Part shown: one piece after another, positions 56,532 to 64,000 of the stretch
Layout: each line of letters opens with the position of its first letter
Numbering within the stretch: position 1 is the first letter of the stretch
NCBI RefSeq assembly: GCF_902859895.1
Contig: NZ_CADIKM010000003.1
Coordinates: forward strand, 186,001 to 250,000
Reading direction: 5' to 3'
Length of the DNA: 64,000 nt
Source of the DNA: Pararobbsia alpina
Lineage (GTDB): Bacteria; Pseudomonadota; Gammaproteobacteria; Burkholderiales; Burkholderiaceae
The notes under the pieces: generated by a model
Told to the model about the DNA's origin: nothing
Seen by the model: only the letters and a program-made list of their open reading frames with translations
Database searches by the model: none
Program-made: the position numbers and the translations under genes

Positions 56532-57448
56532 CGTTCGCCACCATCGAAGCAGTCCAGGCCGTGCTTGCATCGGCCGACTATGTCGCCAGCCGCGCGCTGG
56601 CGACGACGGTGTTCCTCGCGCTCAAGATGGAGCGGCCCTTGTTTCTCGAGGGCGATGCGGGTGTCGGCAAGACTGAGGTCGCGAAAGTGCTGGCGCGCGG
56701 GCTCGGTCGCGAGCTGATCCGTCTGCAGTGCTATGACGGGCTCGATGCGGCGAGCGCGGCCTATGAGTGGAACTTTCCGCGCCAGATGCTCGAGATCCGG
56801 GCTGCGCAGACGGGCGAATCGCCGGGTATCGGGCAGGTTTCCGCGCAGGGCGCGGCGCTCGATCTCTACGACAGCCGCTTCCTGCTCAAGCGTCCGTTGC
56901 TGCGCGCGCTCGAACCGCATGCGGGCGGGCCGCCGGTGCTGCTGATCGATGAGCTCGACCGGGCCGACGAGCCGTTCGAGGCCTATCTGCTTGAAGTGCT
57001 CTCGGACTTCCAGCTTTCTATTCCGGAGCTCGGCGTGATCAAGGCGGCACAGCCGCCGATCGTGGTCATCACCTCGAATCGCACGCGTGAGATTCACGAT
57101 GCGATCAAACGGCGCTGCCTGTACTTCTGGGTCGATTATCCCGATGCGGCGAGCGAACTCGAGATCCTCAGGCGCAAGGCGCCTGAAGCACCGGCCGAAC
57201 TGTCGCGGCAGATCGTCGCCTTCGTTCAGAGGCTGCGCGGTGGGGATCTGTTCAAGGCGCCCGGCATTGCCGAGACGATCGACTGGACGCGCGCGCTGAC
57301 GACGCTCAATACCCTGACGCTCGACCCGCAGGTCGTCGATGACACGCTCGGCGCGCTGCTCAAATACCAGGACGATCTGGCCCGCGTGCAGGGCGCGACC
57401 GCCGCGGCGCTGATCGCCGAGATACGGGCCGAGGCGGCGCCCTCATGA
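56528..57448 (+). CDS. coxD: MoxR-like AAA+ ATPase (CoxD-like)
   Basis: 306-aa AAA+ ATPase that assists maturation of the molybdenum hydroxylase active site in cox clusters. Seen: Walker A FLEGDAGVGKTEVAKVLARG, Walker B PPVLLIDELDRADEPFEAYL, sensor VVITSNRTREIHDAIKRRC. Overlaps coxM and coxE by four bases each, so the set is translationally coupled. CoxD together with the VWA protein CoxE is a typical MoxR/VWA chaperone pair. Confidence 0.93.
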   Translation: MTFATIEAVQAVLASADYVASRALATTVFLALKMERPLFLEGDAGVGKTEVAKVLARGLGRELIRLQCYDGLDAASAAYEWNFPRQMLEIRAAQTGESPGIGQVSAQGAALDLYDSRFLLKRPLLRALEPHAGGPPVLLIDELDRADEPFEAYLLEVLSDFQLSIPELGVIKAAQPPIVVITSNRTREIHDAIKRRCLYFWVDYPDAASELEILRRKAPEAPAELSRQIVAFVQRLRGGDLFKAPGIAETIDWTRALTTLNTLTLDPQVVDDTLGALLKYQDDLARVQGATAAALIAEIRAEAAPS

Positions 57449-58758
57449 ATGTCCACGAAGGTCGGCTTGCAGAAAACCTCGTGCATTTCACGCGTGTGCT
57501 GCGTGTCGCCGGGCTGCCGGTTGGTCCGGGGCAGATGCTCGATGCGCTCGCGGCGGTCCGGCTCGTCGGCGTCATGCGGCGTGAGGACTGGCAGGCCGCG
57601 CTGGCCGCGGTACTTGTCAAACGGCGCGAGCACCGAGAAGTGTTCGACCAGGCGTTCGCGACCTTCTGGCGAGATCCGGACCTGCTCGGCAAAGTGCTTG
57701 CCGCCATGCTGCCGCATGTCGAGGGGCGCTACGATGCGCCGACCGTGTCGCCGCGTGTCGCACAAGGTTTGTCTCCCCACCGCAAGGCTTCGCATCCGGG
57801 CGTGTCGCGTGAACAGGAACCCGATCTCGTGGCCTTTGGTGCCTCACGGATCGAGCAGCTTCAGCACACCGATTTCGAAAGGATGACGGCTGAAGAGTGG
57901 CAGGCCGTCGCGCGGATGCTCGAAACGGTGCCGATGCCGGTCGAACCGCGGCGGATCCGTCGCTACCGGTCAGCGGCACGCGGCGGCATCGATCCCCGCG
58001 CCACGCTGCGCGCGGCCATGCGTACCGGCGGCGATTCACTTGCCTTGCGCTATCGGTGCCACGTCCGTCACACCCCGCCGTTGGTCGTCCTTTGTGATAT
58101 CTCCGGTTCGATGCAGCGCTACTCGCGCATGTTTCTGCACTGGCTTCACGGCATGGTGCAGCGCGAGCCTTCCGTGTCGGTCTTTCTGTTCGGCACGCGG
58201 CTGACGCCAATCACACGCCTGCTGCGCACGCGCGACGTTGATGCCGCGCTTGCGGCGGTGGCCGCGGGTGTATCCGACTGGTCGGGCGGCACGCGCATCG
58301 CAGCTGCGCTCGAACGTTTCAACCAGGACTGGTCGCGGCGCCTGCTTGCGCAGAGTGCGGCCGTGCTGCTCGTGACAGATGGACTCGAATGCGATGAGGA
58401 GGGGGACCTCGGCGACGATGGACCTGCTCGCGGCGGCGGTGGCGAACGGCGGGACATTCGGGCACGCGAGGGGGATGCGCGAGGGCGCGGGCAGGGCGCG
58501 GCGCATGGGGCGCAAGACGGCCTTCATGCCCGGCGGCGCTCGTCTATCGAGCGGCTCGCTTTGGCCGCTGAACGCCTATCGAAGAGTTGCCGCGAACTGA
58601 TCTGGCTGAACCCCTTGCTTCGTTACGAGGGCTTCGAGCCGAAAGCTGCCGGAGTGCGCGCACTGCTGCCCAGTGTCGACCGGCATATTCCTGTTCACAA
58701 TCTGGCCGCCTATGCGCAGCTCGCGGCCGCCCTGGGGGAGACGACACGATGGAAATGA
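57445..58758 (+). CDS. coxE: VWA-domain protein (CoxE-like) with low-complexity insert
   Basis: 437-aa partner of the MoxR-type ATPase. The N-terminal DUF58/CoxE part (LVHFTRVLRVAGLPVGPGQM) leads to the VWA domain with MIDAS motif VLCDISGSMQRYSRMFLHWL and SDWSGGTRIAAALERFNQDW. At LVTDGLECDEEGDL the normal sequence is interrupted by about 45 Gly/Arg/Ala-rich residues (GPARGGGGERRDIRARE onward) before resuming ERLSKSCRELIWLNPLLRYE. Usual CoxE proteins lack this insert. Its 3' end overlaps coxG by ten bases. Confidence 0.88.
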   Translation: MNVHEGRLAENLVHFTRVLRVAGLPVGPGQMLDALAAVRLVGVMRREDWQAALAAVLVKRREHREVFDQAFATFWRDPDLLGKVLAAMLPHVEGRYDAPTVSPRVAQGLSPHRKASHPGVSREQEPDLVAFGASRIEQLQHTDFERMTAEEWQAVARMLETVPMPVEPRRIRRYRSAARGGIDPRATLRAAMRTGGDSLALRYRCHVRHTPPLVVLCDISGSMQRYSRMFLHWLHGMVQREPSVSVFLFGTRLTPITRLLRTRDVDAALAAVAAGVSDWSGGTRIAAALERFNQDWSRRLLAQSAAVLLVTDGLECDEEGDLGDDGPARGGGGERRDIRAREGDARGRGQGAAHGAQDGLHARRRSSIERLALAAERLSKSCRELIWLNPLLRYEGFEPKAAGVRALLPSVDRHIPVHNLAAYAQLAAALGETTRWK

Positions 58759-59624
58759 GCGAGTCGCAGGTCTTGCCGGTTTCGCAACAGACCGCCTGGG
58801 AGGCCCTCAACGATCCGGATGTGCTGAAGCTGTGCATTCCCGGTTGCGAATCGATCGAGCGCACGGCCGAGAATGAATACGCGCTCGCGATGGTCGCCGC
58901 GGTCGGGCCGGTCAAGGCGCGTTTTCAGGGCAAGCTTCAGCTCAGCGATCTCGATCCGCCGCGCGCCTATACGCTGTCGTTCAACGGGCAGGGCGGCGCG
59001 GCCGGCTTTGGCAAGGGAGACGCGAAAGTCATGTTGACGGCCGAAGGCGCGGCAAGCACGCGGCTCGCCTATGAGGTGCACGCACAGATTGGCGGCAAGA
59101 TCGCGCAGATCGGCTCGCGGCTGATCGACGGCGCCGCGCGCAAGCTCGCTGGCGGATTCTTTGCGGCATTCGATGCTCTGCTGCGTGAGCGCTATCCGGC
59201 CGAGGCAGGTTCGGGTGAAGGCGGTCCGAGTGAGGGCAAGGTAGGGAGCGAGACAGAAGGCGCCGCGGTGAGCGCGGGTGAAGGCCGCACGGGCGATGGA
59301 ACCGAAGACGACGCCTCTGCTGCGGTTCTGGATGCGGCCGCTACGCTTGGCGCACCCGTTCCGGACCCGACCCTGACACCGGTGTCGCGCGATGCGGTCA
59401 GGGGAATCGGCGGGGCCGGCGAAGATGCGGTCGAAGCCGCGGCCCGCGTGCCGCGCGTGAGCGCATTGCCGGCCGGCATCGGCTCGGCGACGGCCGGAAT
59501 GCCTGATACCGGGAGGCCATCACATCCGTCAACACCGCGCGCGATGCCGGGCTGGGGCTGGGCCCTCGTGGTCGTGGTGGCGGCGATCGTCTGGTATGTG
59601 ACGCGTGCCCATTACATGGGCTGA
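58749..59624 (+). CDS. coxG: CoxG-like carbon-monoxide-dehydrogenase subunit G with membrane anchor
   Basis: 291 aa. The N-terminal ~150 residues form a START/SRPBCC-like CoxG domain (SQQTAWEALNDPDVLKLCIP, GGKIAQIGSRLIDGAARKLA). A long acidic Gly/Glu/Ser-rich linker follows, then a C-terminal transmembrane helix (WGWALVVVVAAIVWYVTRA). CoxG proteins tether the molybdenum hydroxylase to the membrane. Start overlaps the coxE stop, so it is the final gene of the operon. Confidence 0.9.
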   Translation: MEMSESQVLPVSQQTAWEALNDPDVLKLCIPGCESIERTAENEYALAMVAAVGPVKARFQGKLQLSDLDPPRAYTLSFNGQGGAAGFGKGDAKVMLTAEGAASTRLAYEVHAQIGGKIAQIGSRLIDGAARKLAGGFFAAFDALLRERYPAEAGSGEGGPSEGKVGSETEGAAVSAGEGRTGDGTEDDASAAVLDAAATLGAPVPDPTLTPVSRDAVRGIGGAGEDAVEAAARVPRVSALPAGIGSATAGMPDTGRPSHPSTPRAMPGWGWALVVVVAAIVWYVTRAHYMG

Positions 59625-59948
59625 CGGTGAGGCGGGGGTTGCATTCGTTGAAGTGGGAAGCCCCTCCTAAAGGACTAGTCTTCGTTACGGCGTTGCGCGA
59701 CGGCCTCACGTTCTACGATCGCGCGGGCTTCATGCGTCGACATTCCGACCGTTGTCGAGCGTGCAGCGGCCCGCGTGACCCCGGCCGGCGAATTTTCCGG
59801 GACCTCGTAAACATCGGGCGCGCGTCCGGGGCTTTGTGCAGCTTTCCCCCCTCAAACACCACTACATCAATCCGGCCAGCCTGCACTACCTTCACTGAGA
59901 GCGGCACCGCGTACCAGCCGTAGCATTTTGCGCCGCGCTTTGATAAGA
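59625..59948. other. Gene-free spacer between coxG and vapBC
   Basis: About 320 bp with short unsupported frames on both strands. No terminator for the cox operon was clearly seen. The right end runs into the VapBC operator. Confidence 0.4.
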
Positions 59949-59967
59949 TATCTACCGTTGATAGATA
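59949..59967 (+). promoter_or_regulatory. VapBC operator palindrome
   Basis: TATCTA, spacer CCGTTGA, TAGATA, lying 15 bases before the vapB start. Palindromes in this position are where VapB-VapC complexes repress their own promoter. Confidence 0.65.
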
Positions 59968-59981
59968 CCATGGAGAGCCAG

Positions 59982-60227
59982 ATGCAGAACGCGAAGCTTT
60001 TCAAGAGCGGGCGGTCACAAGCGGTGCGACTCCCCAAAGAATTCCGGTTCGACGGCACCGAAGTCCGCATCCGGCGGCACGGAGCCGCAGTCATCCTCGA
60101 ACCGGTTGCAGACGATTGGGCGTGGCTGGACGCACTCAGTGGAAATGTTGATGCCGACTATGAACAGGCTGCGCTCGAGCACGTCGGCGAACAGGAGCGG
60201 CCAGAACTGGAGAGCCTTTTTAAGTGA
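59982..60227 (+). CDS. vapB: VapB-type antitoxin (AbrB/MazE fold)
   Basis: 81-aa DNA-binding antitoxin. GGAGAG is five bases before ATG 59982, giving MQNAKLFKSGRSQAVRLPKE, the swapped-hairpin AbrB domain of VapB antitoxins; an ATG four codons upstream is the alternative. The rest (GAAVILEPVADDWAWLDALS) reaches a Glu-rich tail that would block the toxin active site. Overlaps vapC (GTGA, 60224-60227). Confidence 0.92.
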   Translation: MQNAKLFKSGRSQAVRLPKEFRFDGTEVRIRRHGAAVILEPVADDWAWLDALSGNVDADYEQAALEHVGEQERPELESLFK

Positions 60228-60616
60228 AGTACCTGCTCGACACCAATGCCGCCATCGCGCTCCAGAAGCGCGATGCGAGAATGATCAAGTTCCTGAAGCA
60301 GCATCATCCGTCCGATTTCGGAATGCCCGTTATTGCGCTGTATGAACTGCTGTACGGCGCGTACAAGAGCGAGCGGATAGAGCACAACGTCGCCAACGTA
60401 GAGGCACTCAAGTTCGAAGTGCTGGAACTCGACCGCGAGGATGGTGAGGATGCTGGGAAGATCCGCGCTCACCTCGCCAGGAAGGGAGAGCCAATCGGTC
60501 CGTACGACGTGCTGATCGCCGGTCAGGCACGCGCGCGAGGGCTGGCAGTCGTCACGCATAACACGAAGGAATTCGAACGGGTTCCTGGGCTTACCGTCGT
60601 GGACTGGACGAAGTAG
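60224..60616 (+). CDS. vapC: VapC toxin, PIN-domain ribonuclease
   Basis: 130-aa PIN-domain endoribonuclease; relatives cut initiator tRNA-fMet. GTG start overlapping the antitoxin. Acidic residues of the PIN site: D6 (YLLDTNAAI), E41 (ALYELLYGAYKSER), D94-type in IGPYDVLIAGQARARGL, and D/N in VTHNTKEFERVPGL, ending VVDWTK as in the tRNA(fMet)-specific group. All key positions seem intact, so the toxin is probably active. Confidence 0.93.
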   Translation: MKYLLDTNAAIALQKRDARMIKFLKQHHPSDFGMPVIALYELLYGAYKSERIEHNVANVEALKFEVLELDREDGEDAGKIRAHLARKGEPIGPYDVLIAGQARARGLAVVTHNTKEFERVPGLTVVDWTK

Positions 60617-60664
60617 CGACCAGCCGACAATACCTATCCCGCGACTCGCCGACCAGCATCGCGG

Positions 60665-60781
60665 GCACCGTTCGACGCAGCCCGCTACCTGACCGACGAC
60701 GAGAGGATCCGGCATTATCTCGCTCAGACGTTCGAAGCGGACGACCCCACGCTGATCCGAAGCGCACTGCAAAACACGGTC
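60665..60781 (+). pseudogene. Remnant of a HigA-like addiction-module antidote
   Basis: Downstream of vapC, the frame APFDAARYLTDDERIRHYLA then QTFEADDPTLIRSALQNT matches the first ~40 residues of the probable addiction-module antidote (HTH) family. The helix-turn-helix half and partner toxin are gone, so this is a relic of a second toxin-antitoxin system next to vapBC. Confidence 0.65.
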
Positions 60782-60862
60782 TCCTGCGGTTTACAATCGG
60801 AGTTAGGGGTAATCCTCAGCCTTCAGGTAGGGGGGATGTCAAGCTTTTGTCGTGTGGTTTCG

Positions 60863-61510
60863 CTAGTCTGTCGCTGGAGCTTGCCGAAGGGAAGGCGCTT
60901 GCCTGACCATATCGAACAGGGCATCGACATAGGTTGCCGCGCCATAGCGAAGATCGAGCTGTTCGGGGTTCAGCAGCCAGTCGGACAATATGCCGCCAAT
61001 AAAGGCATGCAACATGATCGCGGCACGCCCCGCATCGAGATCGGCGGGGAGTTGTCCCTTGTCGACCGCATTCTGAAGTCCTGCGGCGATTTTCTCGCGG
61101 GAGTCGTGAATGGCTTCCTGATGACGAGATAGCACGCCGCCCATCTCATCGGTGAACTCGCATTTGAAAAAGAGGATGTTGATTACGCGCGCACGCTGCG
61201 GATTGGCCGCGGTCCCGGCCAGACACATCATGACGAGCTCGCGCAGGCGCCCAAGCGGATCGGGTTCGTGCACATCGAAAGTCGAGTTGATCACTTCGTC
61301 CATCGGCAGCTTGATGCGCGCGAGCATCGCCTCGAACAAATCTCCCTTGTTCTTGAAATGCCAATAGATCGCGCCGCGCGTGACGCCTGCAGCTTCAGCG
61401 ATATCGGTCAGCGAAGTGCGCGAGACGCCCTTTTCGAAGAACACCTGTTCCGCGGTGTCCAGGATTCGGCTACGCGTTTCCTGCGCCTCTTCCTTGGTTC
61501 TGCGCACCAT
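60863..61510 (-). CDS. bpeR: TetR-family repressor of the RND pump (AcrR/BpeR-like)
   Basis: 215-aa repressor. GAGGAG precedes the ATG ending at 61510, giving MVRRTKEEAQETRSRILDTA, the AcrR/TtgR opening. HTH: TSLTDIAEAAGVTRGAIYWH with the FKNKGDLFEAM helix; the C-terminal ligand-binding domain follows. Divergent from the adaptor gene and facing a palindrome of the AcrR type, so it most likely represses the pump and itself until a drug or signal binds. The name BpeR is by resemblance to Burkholderia. Confidence 0.9.
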   Translation of the reverse strand: MVRRTKEEAQETRSRILDTAEQVFFEKGVSRTSLTDIAEAAGVTRGAIYWHFKNKGDLFEAMLARIKLPMDEVINSTFDVHEPDPLGRLRELVMMCLAGTAANPQRARVINILFFKCEFTDEMGGVLSRHQEAIHDSREKIAAGLQNAVDKGQLPADLDAGRAAIMLHAFIGGILSDWLLNPEQLDLRYGAATYVDALFDMVRQAPSLRQAPATD

Positions 61511-61815
61511 TTCTTGCACTCCTCGATCCATTTACTCCGAAGTCTTGCTTGAGAGTACGGATTTTAGTAATAATTGGTTAGATACATACATGCATGATTG
61601 TATCTATAATGCGAACTTTTCGACGTCTGCCCTGGCAGGAAATTTAGGGTGGGCGGCGTTCTTGCGGTTAAGATCTTTCATTTTTCCAGCGCGGCAAGCG
61701 CGATGACCGGAGCGTGTCTGCAAGCACCGTCATCGGTCGATGGAACGCAATAAGGCGCGGGCGGCCCATCTGGGCGCCAGGCCGAACATCAATTCTCAGT
61801 CAATAGAGGTCGTTC
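61511..61815. other. Divergent regulatory spacer bpeR/bpeA
   Basis: 305 bp, AT-rich around 61560-61620, holding the TetR-type operator at 61579-61606 and presumably both promoters. No gene supported. Confidence 0.6.
61579..61606. promoter_or_regulatory. AcrR-type TetR operator
   Basis: TAGATACA, 12-base centre containing ATGCAT, TGTATCTA: a 28-bp palindrome close in pattern to the E. coli acrR operator (TACATACAT...ATGTATGTA). It lies between bpeR and bpeA, where such repressors bind. Confidence 0.8.
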
Positions 61816-63156
61816 ATGCACGTCGATCGGGTACCTGCACGATTCATCGGTATTACCGGCACCGCGGCTGCAATTCTCGCAGTGTTTGCCCTGTCCGCCT
61901 GTGGCAAAAAGGAAGCACCGCCGCCGCCTCCGCCGCCCGAAGTCGGCATCGTCACCGTCCAGCCTCAGCCGGTCGAAGTGATCGCGGATCTGCCCGGCCG
62001 GACGTCTGCCTATCTGGTCGCGCAAGTGCGCGCTCGTGTCGACGGCATCGTGCTGCGGCGGGACTTTGTCGAAGGCGCGAAGGTGAAGGCCGGCCAGCGC
62101 CTCTACCAGATCGACCCGGCGCCGTACCGGGCGCAGCTCGACAGCGCGAAGGCCTCACTCGCGAAGGCGCAGGCGAATCTCGCCTCGCAAACCGCGCAGG
62201 CTCAACGCTTCAAGGTGCTCGTCGAGCAGAACGCGGTCAGCCGACAGGACAACGACAACGCCGTCGCCTCGCAAGCCCAGGCCGCGGCCGATGTCGCGAC
62301 CGGCAAGGCAGCCGTGCAGACCGCGTCGATCAACCTCGGCTACACCGACGTGGTCGCGCCGATCTCCGGCACCATCGGCATTTCGCAAGTGACCCCGGGC
62401 GCCTATGTGCAGGCGAGCGCGGCCACGCTGATGTCGACGATCCAGCAACTCGATCCGATCTATGTCGACGTCGTCGAGTCGACGACCGACCTGCTCAAGT
62501 TGCGCCGCGCGGTGGCCAATGGCCAGATCCAGGCGGCCGACTCGCATTCGGTCAAGGTCACGCTGACGCTCGAAGACGGCTCGACCTTTGCGCAGCCGGG
62601 ACGTCTTGAATTCTCCGACGTGACCGTCGACCAGACGACCGGTACGGTGACCCTGCGCGCCTTGTTCCCGAACCCGCAGCAGATATTGCTGCCGGGCATG
62701 TTCGTCCACGCGAAGCTCGCTCAGGGCATCAACGCGAAGGCGATGCTGGTGCCGCAAGTCGGCATCACGCACACGCCCAAGGGCGACCCGACCGCGTTGA
62801 TCGTCAATGCCGACAACAAGGTCGAAGTGCGTCAGCTGAAGACCTCCGGTACGCGCGGCTCCGACTGGATCGTCGAAGGCGGCCTGCAACCCGGCGACAA
62901 GGTGATTGTCCAGGGCGTGCTGAAGGCGCCCCCGGGTGCAACGGTCAAGCCCGTGCCGGCCAACCTGCCGCCGCCGGCCACGACCGGCGAGGAAGCCGGA
63001 GTGAGCGGTGACGTTGGCGTAAGCGGTTCGGTGGCCTCCAGCGGCACCGCAGCGGCAGGCGGCGCAGGCGGCAACGCGGCAGCCAACAGCGCAGGCACAT
63101 CCGGTGGCGGCAGCGCCGCCCAGGGTGGCAATGCTTCGAGCGCCCACGCGCAATAA
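61816..63156 (+). CDS. bpeA: RND efflux periplasmic adaptor (AcrA/MexA/BpeA-like)
   Basis: 446-aa membrane-fusion protein of a tripartite drug pump. Lipoprotein signal with lipobox FALSACGKK. Then a Pro-rich stretch, half-lipoyl motifs PGRTSAYLVAQVRARVDGIV and LGYTDVVAPISGTIGISQVT, a helical hairpin (LDSAKASLAKAQANLASQTA), and the beta-barrel region (GSTFAQPGRLEFSDVTVDQT). The C-terminal ~70 residues are Gly/Ser/Ala-rich and unusual in length. It starts the operon under TetR control and is followed by the pump gene 14 bases later. Confidence 0.93.
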   Translation: MHVDRVPARFIGITGTAAAILAVFALSACGKKEAPPPPPPPEVGIVTVQPQPVEVIADLPGRTSAYLVAQVRARVDGIVLRRDFVEGAKVKAGQRLYQIDPAPYRAQLDSAKASLAKAQANLASQTAQAQRFKVLVEQNAVSRQDNDNAVASQAQAAADVATGKAAVQTASINLGYTDVVAPISGTIGISQVTPGAYVQASAATLMSTIQQLDPIYVDVVESTTDLLKLRRAVANGQIQAADSHSVKVTLTLEDGSTFAQPGRLEFSDVTVDQTTGTVTLRALFPNPQQILLPGMFVHAKLAQGINAKAMLVPQVGITHTPKGDPTALIVNADNKVEVRQLKTSGTRGSDWIVEGGLQPGDKVIVQGVLKAPPGATVKPVPANLPPPATTGEEAGVSGDVGVSGSVASSGTAAAGGAGGNAAANSAGTSGGGSAAQGGNASSAHAQ

Positions 63157-63170
63157 TCGGGAGCCCGTAA

Positions 63171-64000
63171 ATGGCCAAGTTTTTTATCGATCGCCCCATC
63201 TTTGCATGGGTTATCGCGATCATGCTCATGCTTGCCGGCGCGCTGTCGATCACGCGCCTGCCTGTGGAGCAGTATCCGACGATCGCGCCGCCTTCGATCC
63301 AGATCAGCGCAAGCTATGCGGGTGCGAGCGCGAGCACAGTCGAAAACACCGTGACGCAGGTGATCGAGCAGCAGATGAGCGGGCTCGACCACTTGCTCTA
63401 CTTGAGCTCCACGTCGGATGACTCGGGAACGGCGACCATCACGCTGACGTTCGCGGCCGGGACCAACCCGGACATCGCGCAGGTGCAGGTGCAGAACAAG
63501 CTGTCGCTTGCCACCCCGCTGTTGCCGTCCGCGGTTCAGCAGGCCGGCATCAAGGTCTCGAAGTCGAGCAGCAGCTTCTTGCTGGTGCTGGCGTTCGTGT
63601 CGGAAGACGGCAGCATGTCGCGGACCGACCTTGCGAACTTCGTGGCCTCGCGCATCCAGGATCCGATCAGCCGGGTCGATGGTGTGGGTACGGTGACGGT
63701 GTTCGGCTCGCAGTATGCGATGCGCATCTGGCTCGATCCGCTCAAGCTCCACAATTACGAACTGACGCCGGTCGACGTGTCGACCGCGCTCCTGGGCCAG
63801 AACGTCCAGGTGCCGGCGGGCCAGCTTGGCGGCACACCGCCGATGCCCGGCCAGATGCTGACCGCGACGGTGACCGAAGCGACGCTGCTGCGCACGCCCG
63901 AGCAGTTCGGCAACGTGCTGCTCAAGGTCAATCCGGACGGATCGCAGATCCGTATCAAGGACGTCGCGCGCGTCGACCGAGGCCAGGAAACGTACGTCTT
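63171..64000 (+). CDS. bpeB: RND multidrug efflux pump permease (AcrB/BpeB-like), 3' end beyond window
   Basis: Inner-membrane proton-driven pump of the HAE1 family. The first 276 residues are present and the frame is open to the window end. Seen: [20 protein letters not shown] (TM1), [40 protein letters not shown], and the porter-domain segment [20 protein letters not shown], all conserved in AcrB/MexB. The start is ATG 63171 after GGGAGCCC. Works with the adaptor above and an outer-membrane channel expected further downstream. Confidence 0.95.
   Translation, partial: MAKFFIDRPIFAWVIAIMLMLAGALSITRLPVEQYPTIAPPSIQISASYAGASASTVENTVTQVIEQQMSGLDHLLYLSSTSDDSGTATITLTFAAGTNPDIAQVQVQNKLSLATPLLPSAVQQAGIKVSKSSSSFLLVLAFVSEDGSMSRTDLANFVASRIQDPISRVDGVGTVTVFGSQYAMRIWLDPLKLHNYELTPVDVSTALLGQNVQVPAGQLGGTPPMPGQMLTATVTEATLLRTPEQFGNVLLKVNPDGSQIRIKDVARVDRGQETYV

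Overview
The window looks like chromosomal DNA of a high-GC betaproteobacterium in the Burkholderiaceae (Burkholderia sensu lato, such as Paraburkholderia or Caballeronia). The basis is the gene order recA-recX-sucC-sucD-terC-pilin-PglL, then moaC, M48 protease, yheT, waaF, ilvE, pgk-pyk-fba-purC-purE-purK-tsaC, an OpcP-like porin, dacB, a two-component system with an HtrA protease, and a BpeAB-type RND pump. Species cannot be fixed from the sequence alone.

Layout. (1) Bases 1-8.1 kb form an accessory catabolic or uptake locus. A ribose-type ABC importer (ATPase cut by the window edge, two different permeases, one binding protein) is followed by an unrecognised 191-aa protein and an AHL-lactonase-like metallo-hydrolase. 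A histidinol-dehydrogenase-family C-terminal remnant, a DUF1488-like small gene and an HSDL2-like SDR follow. (2) 8.4-13.8 kb is a probable tRNA-associated island. The 3' end of an elongator tRNA-Met gene (13750-13826, minus) and its terminator are duplicated 5.25 kb away (8385-8512). Between the copies are two orphan outer-membrane beta-barrel genes, one intact RNase H-fold-like gene, and broken pieces of a transposase, a Gfo/Idh/MocA oxidoreductase, a uracil-DNA-glycosylase-like gene and an AtoE-type fatty-acid transporter. No integrase is visible. (3) 13.9-24.3 kb is core: an MHS transporter, SOS-controlled recA with recX, succinyl-CoA synthetase, TerC, and a type IV pilin next to a PglL-type O-oligosaccharyltransferase. 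(4) 24.5-25.7 kb holds DUF2501, a gene remnant and mscL.

(5) 25.8-32.7 kb is a mostly minus-strand block: moaC, an outer-membrane-quality-control type M48 protease on plus, yheT, an NTF2-like protein, waaF, a small zinc-ribbon protein and ilvE. (6) 33.1-41.4 kb holds lower glycolysis (pgk, pyk, fba) followed by purine synthesis (purC, purE, purK) and the t6A enzyme TsaC/Sua5, ending at a striking degenerate 7-bp repeat tract. (7) 41.5-51 kb is envelope biology: a GDSL lipoprotein esterase, porin, PBP4, an OmpR-type two-component pair and a two-PDZ HtrA protease.

(8) 51.1-59.6 kb is a form II CO-dehydrogenase/xanthine-dehydrogenase-like molybdenum hydroxylase cluster: XdhC-type maturation factor divergent from S-L-M subunits, MoxR-like AAA ATPase, VWA protein and CoxG. 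(9) 59.9-60.8 kb is a VapBC toxin-antitoxin operon with a palindromic operator and an adjacent antitoxin relic. (10) 60.8 kb to the end is a TetR repressor divergent from an RND efflux operon, with an AcrR-type palindrome between them. The window ends inside the pump gene.

The two least explained parts are the lactonase-linked ABC locus and the tRNA-Met island. Family names rest on reading protein motifs by eye; no database search was run.
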